Source: Microcaldota archaeon (GTDB lineage: Archaea; Micrarchaeota; Micrarchaeia; Norongarragalinales; UBA10210). Taken from it: a DNA stretch of 6,209 bases. Location of the stretch: NCBI GenBank assembly GCA_013331595.1, contig DUGE01000058.1:1-6209 (forward strand), read 5' to 3'. The notes under the pieces are model-generated. The model made no database searches. It was not told the origin of the DNA and worked only from the letters and a program-made list of their open reading frames with translations. Positions 1 to 4,528 of this stretch are shown in pieces. The position numbers and the translations under genes are program-made. The first letter of the stretch is position 1, and the number at the start of each line of letters is the position of its first letter.

Positions 1-1712
1 TTCCTGACTTCTGCAAGCCTTTTTGCCAATTTGTGCGCCATCATTATTGGCAAAGGCATAAGTTCAGGAGTTTCATGGCAGGCGAAGCCGAACATTGAAT
101 TGTGGACTATGATGCCGTTTCCCGAAAACAAGTGCACGCCTTCTATTTCCAGATCGTACACTTCGTCTATTTCGGTTTTTCTTACGGATTCAACGTCAAT
201 CACTGCATACGGGAGGTCTAGGTTTAGGCGTTTTTCATCGTTTAATTCGTTCTTCCAACGATTGGGAATAAGGAAAATACCCCCAGAATTCCGCTTTTTC
301 TCTTTATTGTTTTTAACATAATCAGCTAGTTTTGCCGATTTAATTGGATCAAGAAAACCTATGTTTGAAGCAAAATTATGGAAGCTTTCAAAACCTATAA
401 TGCTCAATACATAGTTATCATAATTCGATTTGTAACGATGGTCTCTTCCTACGAAAGTTCCCTTAGGCCGGTTGAATAGAATAACTGACTTTACTCCAAA
501 ATCATTGAGCAAAAGCTGAGTCTCGCGTAATAGCCTGAGAGATGAGGATGAAAGCCGTACTCTTGCGTTTGACTTTGTTCTTCCGGTATTTATTACAATT
601 GTTCCGTCGCTGTCAAACAGTCCCTTCAAATAAGAAGCTATTACGGCTCTAGGTGAACTGAAAATCTTTTCGGGCGTGCTTTTGCAAGACGCCTTATTCT
701 TCATTAAACCAAAGTTCTCAAAATGTTTTCTCACCAGAAAGGAGTCAATGCGTAAATTTATGCTGGCTTTAGTTTCTGTTACTCGCCACTGGTGAGGCAT
801 CCGCTCATCTGCAATATTTTTTACAGCAGGCACGTGATTGAAATTGGTTCCGAAACAAAGGGTCATTCCTCTGTCGCTATTTACCCACCCGTCACCAACG
901 AGTTCACCAGTAAGATATCCGACACCCTCGTCTAACTCCAGGGATTCGGGACCATAGACCTTGTGATTGTATTTAGTGAAAAATTGCTGCCGCTCAACCT
1001 CGGAGTTAACGTAATTTTCAGCGAAATGACTGGATGGCTTTAATATACACGCAAACTCGCCTTTTGTCAATTGACCAGCCTCCTTCCAGTAGGTCATGCC
1101 ACTACGGTCATAACACAAGATTCGGTGGTCCGGCGTGCACTCCAAAACCATGCCGTTTGAAAGAAGCACTTCAACAATAGGTTTACGTCCAGTCGGCCTA
1201 GTATTCAAAACTTTCTTGAGCCCCTCGGGGGTTACGACATAATCTCCAAGAGCAACATCCTCTATGGGCTTAAATCCATTCTTTGTACGCACTAGTGTTC
1301 CTTTTCTCAAGCAACCTTGATCGCCAGCACCTTGCTCTTTTTCCTTGGAAGAATCAACGCCAACAGCAATATTTTGGCTTTGAGCATGAATTGAAGTCCA
1401 AACCCCGCAATCCTGCCAGTCAAGACCAAAAGCGGGGTTAGTGTAGCCAATATCCTTGAGCATGTTTCGCACTACTGACTGGACGTCGCAATAGCCGCCA
1501 GTAGTAACCTCGCCGGCAACGAAAACCGAACCCGTTGTAGTGAGAGTTTCCACTGCCACGCGCGAGCGCGGGTCCTGCCGCAGCAGGTCATCGAGAATCG
1601 CATCGCTCACCTGGTCACAGATTTTAGACATTGCAGAATGAAAAAATCATTCAACAATATTGTCCGGGTGACCTTCTGTTACGCTTTCAGACGTGAAAAA
1701 CCGCTTGGACAT
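1..1712 (-). CDS. metK: S-adenosylmethionine synthetase (bacterial-type MetK), partial, interrupted by a 36-nt intron and an intein
   Basis: The enzyme makes S-adenosylmethionine from methionine and ATP in the cytoplasm. Reading the minus strand from ATG 1712, preceded by AAAGGTGG (1724-1717) four bases upstream, gives [17 protein letters not shown], the textbook MetK N-terminus with the ATP-binding HPD motif. A 36-base insert (1659-1624) with an in-frame TGA (1649-1647) follows; removing it restores [16 protein letters not shown]. The N-extein then runs 121 residues to EQGAGDQG, the family signature. A 405-residue intein (1313-99) follows, and the C-extein resumes at Ser as [15 protein letters not shown] and continues past base 1. 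About 30 C-extein residues are visible, so most of the enzyme lies outside. The exons are join(complement(1..1623), complement(1660..1712)). An internal ATG at 1631 could mislead a gene caller but has no ribosome binding site and would lose the HPD residues. A pseudogene is the alternative, but the exact restoration of the motif argues against it. Confidence 0.93.
99..1313 (-). mobile_element. MetK intein with LAGLIDADG homing endonuclease (405 aa)
   Basis: A self-splicing protein element in frame inside MetK. Splicing block A is visible at residues 1-18 (Cys1, then [14 protein letters not shown]); block B is TPDHRIL near residues 70-76; block F is [12 protein letters not shown] and block G is NGIIVHN, ending in His404-Asn405 before Ser+1. 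These are the residues of a class 1 intein (Cys1, TxxH, terminal HN, nucleophile +1). Between the splicing halves lie two dodecapeptide motifs, [13 protein letters not shown] (about residues 132-144) and [13 protein letters not shown] (about 227-239), each with its acidic residue, so the homing endonuclease looks intact. The insertion point, directly after GAGDQG in a near-invariant active-site motif, is typical of inteins. The open reading frame is uninterrupted, which suggests a functional element. Confidence 0.95.
1624..1659 (-). other. 36-nt bulge-helix-bulge intron in metK mRNA
   Basis: Read on the minus strand, the insert and its flanks fold as follows. An outer helix pairs GGTCAC (1673-1668) with GTGACC (1618-1613), separated by a 2x4 internal loop from a 4-bp central helix GGAC (1665-1662) with GTCT (1629-1626; one G-U pair). 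The two 3-base bulges are AAT (1661-1659) and AAA (1625-1623). The inner helix is 12 positions, ATTGTTGAATGA with TCATTCTGCAAT, with one T-T mismatch and one G-U pair, closed by a TTTTT loop. The archaeal splicing endonuclease cuts after the second base of each bulge; here that removes exactly 36 bases and joins GACAA to AATC, giving GAC AAA ATC (Asp-Lys-Ile). Unspliced mRNA meets TGA five codons after Asp17. Intron identity is inferred from the fold and the restored protein motif. Confidence 0.87.
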
Positions 1713-1716
1713 CAAA

Positions 1717-1724
1717 CCACCTTT
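1717..1724 (-). promoter_or_regulatory. Ribosome binding site of metK
   Basis: AAAGGTGG on the minus strand lies four bases before ATG 1712 and matches the complement of the archaeal 16S rRNA tail (GGAGGTGAT). It decides the start in favour of 1712 over the internal ATG at 1631, which has no such site and sits inside the intron hairpin. Confidence 0.75.
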
Positions 1725-1756
1725 AGAAAACAGTTTCTATTAATTGGGCATATTCC

Positions 1757-1767
1757 TTTATAAATAA
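1757..1767. promoter_or_regulatory. Symmetric TATA box shared by metK and the HTH-CBS gene
   Basis: TTTATAAATAA on the plus strand contains the palindrome TTTATAAA, so it reads as a TATA box on both strands. Transcription about 25 bases away would start near 1790 for the rightward gene (ATG 1816) and near 1735 for metK (ATG 1712); both distances suit archaeal promoters. No other good TATA box is visible in the 103-base gap, so one box may serve both directions. This is read by eye. Confidence 0.6.
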
Positions 1768-1780
1768 TTAGGTTCAATAT

Positions 1781-1796
1781 TATTCCAAAAGGAATA
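1781..1796. promoter_or_regulatory. Candidate operator palindrome TATTCC-N4-GGAATA
   Basis: TATTCC AAAA GGAATA is a perfect 6-4-6 inverted repeat at the predicted transcription start of the HTH-CBS gene. A further TATTCC half-site lies at 1751-1756, abutting the shared TATA box on its other side. The arrangement suits a dimeric HTH protein blocking both promoters, most simply the product of the adjacent regulator gene. Binding is inferred from position only. Confidence 0.5.
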
Positions 1797-1815
1797 TTAG
1801 TTGCTGGCGGTAATC

Positions 1816-2376
1816 ATGTTTCACGATCCTTCTGAAATAAAGAATTTGAGGCTGAAGCTCGGGCTGACGCAAACCGAGCTTGCCGGACGATCTGGAACGA
1901 GCCAGTCTTTAATTGCCAAAATCGAAGCGGGGAGAACAGATGCATCCTATTCGAACGTCAAAAAAATACTCGATTGCCTTGAAGAGCTGGAAAACAAAAG
2001 CGCGCCAACGGCAAAAACGGTCATGAACCGGAAAGTTTTCTTTGTCAACAAAAGCGCCAGCGCAAGCAAGGCGGTTGGGCTGATGAAAAGGCACGGGTTT
2101 CCTCAACTTCCGGTTTTCGACCGCGGCCACGCAATAGGAAGCATTTCCGAAAAGACAATTATCGACCGCATGGCGGAAGGCGTTGGCTCGAAAGAGCTGT
2201 TCCACTTGAAATGCGGCGAGTTATTGGGGGAAGCGTTCCCAACCGTCTCGACAGGCACGCCATTGCCTGCAGTGTCAGAGCTCTTGAAGCACCATTCTGC
2301 CGTTCTCGTCAGGCAGGGGGAAAAGATTGCGGGCATAATAAGCAAGGCGGACTTGCTTAAGATAATAAAATCTTAA
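1816..2376 (+). CDS. HTH transcriptional regulator with two C-terminal CBS domains
   Basis: A 186-residue cytoplasmic DNA-binding protein of the archaeal HTH-CBS type. Residues 4-58 form an XRE/Cro-type helix-turn-helix (IKNLRLKLGLTQTELAGRSG, then SQSLIAKIEAGR). Two CBS domains follow, about residues 68-120 (VMNRKVFFVNKSASASKAV, GFPQLPVFD, IGSISEKTI) and 130-185 (CGELLGEAFPTVSTGTPLPA, AVLVRQG, IAGIISKADLLK). CBS pairs bind adenosyl ligands such as AMP, ATP or SAM. I prefer ATG 1816 to TTG 1801 because GGCGGTAATC (1806-1815), close to the GGAGGTGATC consensus, lies immediately before it and the HTH begins normally there. The gene is divergent from metK across 103 bases containing a palindrome; a role in sensing SAM or adenylates and controlling metK and itself is inference. 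Confidence 0.9.
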   Translation: MFHDPSEIKNLRLKLGLTQTELAGRSGTSQSLIAKIEAGRTDASYSNVKKILDCLEELENKSAPTAKTVMNRKVFFVNKSASASKAVGLMKRHGFPQLPVFDRGHAIGSISEKTIIDRMAEGVGSKELFHLKCGELLGEAFPTVSTGTPLPAVSELLKHHSAVLVRQGEKIAGIISKADLLKIIKS

Positions 2377-2415
2377 AGCCCCGTTCGGCCCCTGCTATCG
2401 AGAATTGCCTATTCT

Positions 2416-3270
2416 TCAGCTTGCCGTATAACTTTTGGCCTGGGGTTTCCCTTTGGCGTAATAGGCAACTTGGTAGTTAACCCCATTATCGGAAGAAACT
2501 TTAATGTTCAAATTCTTGTCAGTCCGGTAAATGGCGGAACCAATCGACTTTAGCCTATTCAAAGCTTCCCTTGTCGGATGGCCATAGGAGTTTGAGCCTA
2601 CCGATATTATTGAAACTTCAGGCAAAATCAAATTGAGAAAAGACTGCGTTGAACTGTACTTAGAGCCATGGTGGTGGACCTTATAGACTTCAAGGTCACT
2701 TGCCTTGCCAGTGTCAACTAAGTTATTTTCGCATGCCGAACCGCAATCGCCACCAGAAATCAAATTCAGTTTGTTGAAAGCAATGCCTAGGATTATCGAT
2801 TTGTCGTTTTCAGTAGACCCGAAGCCCTTTTGCAAAACGCTCACGGTAATATTCGACCCCATGTCGACGGCATCTCCGATTGTTCTCCTGCGAGCGCCGG
2901 CAGCATCGGCGTAATCCCGGTAAGTTTGGGTAGTGTAATTCCCGCCCCCGTCAATAACTTCAATCACGCTTACTTCAGGGCTGTTCAAAACTTCATCGCA
3001 GCCGCCAATGTGGTCGGCGTCGTAATGGCTTGCAACAAGAAAATCAATTTGCGTTACGCCAATGCTCTTCAAATAATTGATTACGGTCGCGCCTTTTCCA
3101 TTAGTCCCGCAGTCAATAAGCATGAGCTTGCCTTCGGGGCTTTTGACTAAAAGAGAGTCTCCCTGGCCGACATTAATCGTGTGAAATTCAAAGCTGGCGG
3201 CGGAAACAACCGAAGAAAAAATAAAGAGCGAAAATAACGCCAAAAGCGACTGTCTTACAACGGGGTTCAT
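2416..3270 (-). CDS. Secreted ComEC/Rec2-like metallo-beta-lactamase-fold hydrolase
   Basis: A 284-residue protein with an N-terminal signal sequence (residues 1 to about 24: MNPVVRQ, then a hydrophobic run ending VVSAA), so it probably acts outside the membrane or anchored to it. The catalytic domain is of the ComEC C-terminal type (COG2333-like): INVGQGDSLL near 32-41, LMLIDCGTNG, metal motif SHYDADHIGG (His82, Asp84, Asp86, His87), GGD at 173-175, VHHHGS at 198-203 and SVGSNSYGHP at 223-232. No ComEC transmembrane channel domain is present, so it is a stand-alone hydrolase; the substrate (nucleic acid or phosphodiester) is not shown by the sequence. I choose ATG 3270 over TTG 3309, because the signal peptide begins there and a TATA-like element lies about 25 bases upstream, suggesting a leaderless mRNA. 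It converges on the HTH-CBS gene with a 39-base gap. Confidence 0.88.
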   Translation of the reverse strand: MNPVVRQSLLALFSLFIFSSVVSAASFEFHTINVGQGDSLLVKSPEGKLMLIDCGTNGKGATVINYLKSIGVTQIDFLVASHYDADHIGGCDEVLNSPEVSVIEVIDGGGNYTTQTYRDYADAAGARRRTIGDAVDMGSNITVSVLQKGFGSTENDKSIILGIAFNKLNLISGGDCGSACENNLVDTGKASDLEVYKVHHHGSKYSSTQSFLNLILPEVSIISVGSNSYGHPTREALNRLKSIGSAIYRTDKNLNIKVSSDNGVNYQVAYYAKGKPQAKSYTAS

Positions 3271-3290
3271 GAAAACATCATAATGAGGAT

Positions 3291-3299
3291 AATTTAAAA
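3291..3299 (-). promoter_or_regulatory. Probable TATA box of the secreted hydrolase gene
   Basis: TTTTAAATT on the minus strand is centred about 25 bases upstream of ATG 3270, the spacing expected if transcription begins at or next to the start codon. No ribosome binding site is visible, in keeping with a leaderless transcript. Confidence 0.5.
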
Positions 3300-3346
3300 G
3301 CTTTCTCAAAAATCATTTTGAGCTTTGCAAAAGAAATTGGCTTCGA

Positions 3347-3360
3347 TATAAAGTATAAAA
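3347..3360 (+). promoter_or_regulatory. TATA box of the tRNA gene
   Basis: TATAAAGTATAAAA contains two overlapping TATA-like cores. A start about 25 bases downstream (near 3380-3385) would give a short 5' leader before G1 of the tRNA at 3400. That leader is needed for the outer helix of the acceptor-stem intron BHB (GGGCTGCA at 3388-3395). Confidence 0.65.
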
Positions 3361-3402
3361 ACCTTTGACTACAGAAAGCTATTGTCTGGGCTGCAAGTAG
3401 GG

Positions 3403-3442
3403 TTCAACACTAGTTCAATTCAACAATTAGTTTTGACTACAT
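3403..3442 (+). other. 40-nt acceptor-stem intron (tRNA position 3/4) with strict BHB
   Basis: Without it, bases 3440-3442 (CAT) stand opposite CCC and the acceptor stem fails at its first three pairs; with it removed, GGG joins CCTG and all seven pairs form. The BHB is complete: outer helix GGGCTGCA (3388-3395) with TGTAGCTT (3445-3452, G-U pairs included) plus one A-C mismatch; central helix GTAG (3397-3400) with CTAC (3437-3440); bulges GGT and ATC; inner helix TCAACACTA (3404-3412) with TAGTTTTGA (3428-3436), one mismatch; and a 15-base loop. Cutting after the second base of each bulge gives exactly GGG and CCTG. Confidence 0.85.
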
Positions 3443-3477
3443 CCTGTAGCTTAGCCTGGTTGGAGCGTTCGTTGACA

Positions 3478-3616
3478 TCCCTTTTCTTGGGAAGAAAAGG
3501 TCCGTCACCCCCAAAAGAACTTTGGGAGACGGCCGAAACCCAAAAAGAAAAGGGAAGCCAAACGATACTGATACCGGGCGGGAAAGCATCTCTAGGTTTC
3601 CCCGCAATTTTGGAAA
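3478..3616 (+). other. About 139-nt structured intron in the tRNA anticodon loop
   Basis: It separates the 5' half (to A37 at 3477) from the 3' half (T38 at 3617). It contains stable hairpins: CCTTTTCTT with AAGAAAAGG around a GGG loop (3480-3500), CCGTC...GACGG enclosing CCCAAA...TTTGGG (3502-3533), and GCGGGAAA with TTTCCCCGC (about 3579-3605). A 3' bulge AAT next to CGAA fits a cut at AA|T, but the central helix (TTGA with TGGA) has a G-G mismatch and no adjacent inner helix is evident, so the boundaries are provisional. No protein or C/D-box guide RNA was recognised in it. Confidence 0.6.
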
Positions 3617-3656
3617 TCGAAAGGTCCGCGGTTCAAATCCGCGCAGGCCCACTGCA

Positions 3657-3678
3657 GGGAGAAACCAAGGTTTCTCCC
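3657..3678 (+). terminator. Perfect hairpin six bases after the tRNA, possible terminator
   Basis: GGGAGAAACC-AA-GGTTTCTCCC is a perfect 10-bp stem with a 2-base loop (probably opened to a larger loop), followed by TT and pyrimidine-rich sequence. It may end the tRNA transcript or mark a 3' processing boundary. Archaeal termination depends mostly on T-rich tracts, so the terminator role is uncertain; the hairpin itself is plain. Confidence 0.5.
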
Positions 3679-3744
3679 TTGCTAGCCCTCTTCCTTACTG
3701 GAAAAAGGAAACAAGGTTTGCCTTGCTAACCCTCTTCCTTTACT
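3666..3744 (+). repeat. Imperfect tandem direct repeat, 34 and 33 bases
   Basis: The first copy (3666-3699) and second copy (3712-3744) both read CAAGGTTT, then CCTTGCTA, A or G, CCCTCTTCC and TT(T)ACT, differing by a 1-base change and small indels. The 12-base spacer is purine-rich and lets TTCCTT (3691-3696) pair with AAGGAA (3705-3710), enclosed by CCTTG/CAAGG. No coding signal is seen. Confidence 0.75.
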
Positions 3745-3750
3745 CGATTA

Positions 3751-3793
3751 TAGCAATCTCTGAAAGTAATTCGGTATTTTGCCGAGATTGCTA
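3751..3793. repeat. Perfect 10-bp inverted repeat with structured loop
   Basis: TAGCAATCTC (3751-3760) is the exact reverse complement of GAGATTGCTA (3784-3793). The 23-base loop carries an additional small CGG/CCG pairing. It lies in the non-coding stretch between the tRNA and the ankyrin genes; the function is unknown. Confidence 0.8.
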
Positions 3794-3796
3794 GTC

Positions 3797-3837
3797 GCAA
3801 ACCAAGAAAAATCAACCGAAAAACTTTCTTGGTTTGC
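3797..3837. repeat. Perfect 13-bp inverted repeat
   Basis: GCAAACCAAGAAA (3797-3809) is the exact reverse complement of TTTCTTGGTTTGC (3825-3837), with a 15-base A-rich loop. It starts three bases after the previous hairpin, so the two would stack as consecutive stem-loops in a transcript. It could be a terminator, a small structured RNA or the end of a mobile element; nothing seen decides between these. Confidence 0.8.
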
Positions 3838-3900
3838 TATAGTTTTAGCCTAACATAACGCGAAAATAATAGTCAAAGGCATACCGCATTATTTAAGAAC

Positions 3901-3911
3901 ATAAATACATA
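3901..3911 (+). promoter_or_regulatory. Probable TATA box of the first ankyrin gene
   Basis: ATAAATACATA lies in a strongly AT-rich stretch (3885-3928). A start about 25 bases downstream would fall near 3930, giving a leader of about 20 bases to ATG 3952 or about 10 to GTG 3940. Other AT-rich positions nearby could serve instead. Confidence 0.4.
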
Positions 3912-3951
3912 GATATTTTTGATAAAATGCACTTAGATTGTGTTGATTGAC

Positions 3952-4467
3952 ATGCCGTTTACAGAATTTCGCAAGAAGCCGCCTGCCTTGAGAGAAGCGC
4001 CGAAAAGGCCAATATACCTTCCAGACCCTAACCCGATATTTCTGCCAGGTTCTCCTAGAGATTCTCCTAATAACAGGTTATGGAATGCAGTACGGCTAGG
4101 CGGCACACTAAAAGAAGTTAAGAAGGCCATTAGCGAAGGGGCAGACGTTCACGCAAAAGATGGCCATGGCATGACTATACTCCATTATGCAGTTAATTTC
4201 GATCGTTCAATTGTTGAGCACCTGCTTGAGCAAGGAGCCGATATCAACCACACGGATAATCACGGAATGACGGCTCTCCACTCTGCGGCAACTAACTTTA
4301 AAGAGGGTAAACCCAACCGGGATATGTATAAATATCTTATCCAAAAAGGAGCGAATCAAAAATTGAAGGACGATATCGGTCGAACCGCAGAACATATGGC
4401 AACCTTAACAAATGAGCCGTTACCGCCATATGATCCGTCAGCCAAATTCAGGGCAAAAAAAGTTTAG
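3952..4467 (+). CDS. Ankyrin-repeat protein (171 aa)
   Basis: A small soluble ankyrin-repeat protein, presumably a protein-binding module. Residues 1-40 are a proline-rich basic leader (FRKKPPALREAPKRP, then YLPDPNPIFLPGSP) without a signal peptide or membrane segment. Ankyrin repeats follow at about 41-70 (LWNAVRLGG, ending EGADVHAKD), 71-102 (GHGMTILHYAV, LLEQGADINHTD), 103-140 (NHGMTALHSAA with an insertion, LIQKGANQKLKD) and a half repeat from 141 (IGRTAEHMATL). The final 20 residues are a proline-rich then basic tail. ATG 3952 is chosen; GTG 3940 and TTG 3943 are in frame, and none has a clear ribosome binding site. A second ankyrin gene follows 61 bases later. The partner and pathway cannot be told from the sequence. 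Confidence 0.85.
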   Translation: MPFTEFRKKPPALREAPKRPIYLPDPNPIFLPGSPRDSPNNRLWNAVRLGGTLKEVKKAISEGADVHAKDGHGMTILHYAVNFDRSIVEHLLEQGADINHTDNHGMTALHSAATNFKEGKPNRDMYKYLIQKGANQKLKDDIGRTAEHMATLTNEPLPPYDPSAKFRAKKV

Positions 4468-4490
4468 CCAAATGCCCCAATCGCTAAGAG

Positions 4491-4500
4491 ATATATATTT
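4491..4500 (+). promoter_or_regulatory. Probable TATA box of the second ankyrin gene
   Basis: ATATATATTT lies between the two ankyrin genes, with its centre about 33 bases before ATG 4529. A start near 4521 would give a very short leader. This suggests that the second gene can be transcribed independently of the first. Confidence 0.5.
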
Positions 4501-4519
4501 CTTCCAAGGTAGTCTATTT

Positions 4520-4525
4520 GGTGAT
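4520..4525 (+). promoter_or_regulatory. Ribosome binding site deciding the start of the second ankyrin gene
   Basis: GGTGAT lies three bases before ATG 4529, nearly the same as the layout before metK (GGTGG, TTTG, ATG). It supports ATG 4529 over the in-frame upstream starts 4412, 4430 and 4472, the first two of which overlap the preceding gene. Confidence 0.65.
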
Positions 4526-4528
4526 TTG

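Larger units (their letters stand above)
3400..3651 (+). tRNA. tRNA-Val(GAC), probable, with two introns
   Basis: The exons are GGG (3400-3402), 3443-3477 and 3617-3651. They give acceptor GGGCCTG pairing perfectly with CAGGCCC (3644-3650) and discriminator A73 (3651); D-arm GCTT/GAGC with loop AGCCTGGTTG; T-arm CGCGG-TTCAAAT-CCGCG (3627-3643); and variable region GGTC with an extra A. CCA is not encoded. The anticodon stem is short: TTCG (3468-3471) with CGAA (3618-3621), flanked by a G-A apposition. With a standard intron between positions 37 and 38 the loop is TTGACAT, anticodon GAC. If the second intron were placed two or three bases earlier, TTGAAAT (tRNA-Phe, GAA) would result, so identity is less certain than the gene itself. 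Contiguous search tools could miss it, because three acceptor bases are 40 bases away. Confidence 0.8.

Noticed and set aside
31..321. Plus-strand frame of 96 residues
   Set aside because: It lies antisense to the intein C-terminal part and the C-extein and has low-complexity, non-protein-like composition.
1620..1649. metK as a split gene restarting at ATG 1631, or TGA read as an amino acid
   Set aside because: ATG 1631 has no ribosome binding site and lies in a hairpin; read-through would place 12 extra residues inside the active-site motif. The BHB explains the insert exactly.
1624..1659. Translational bypassing (ribosome hop) across the 36-base insert
   Set aside because: A hop needs matching take-off and landing codons; GAC at take-off has no matching codon before AAA, whereas splicing gives the right product.
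3364..3441. Direct repeat TTTGACTACA at 3364-3373 and 3432-3441
   Set aside because: Ten bases only; the second copy is accounted for by the intron BHB (CTAC), so it may be chance.
3382..3794. Three open frames across the tRNA locus, with peptides such as GLRGFEPRTF (minus) and VRGSNPRRP (plus)
   Set aside because: These peptides are the familiar translation of a tRNA T-arm and acceptor stem; the region is explained by the tRNA and its introns.
3657..3837. CRISPR array
   Set aside because: There are only two imperfect repeat copies, with a 12-base spacer that pairs with the repeats and no cas genes in view.
4412..4528. Longer N-terminus of the second ankyrin protein overlapping the first gene
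   Set aside because: The extension contains a TATA-like run, and the best ribosome binding site lies directly before ATG 4529; kept only as an alternative.
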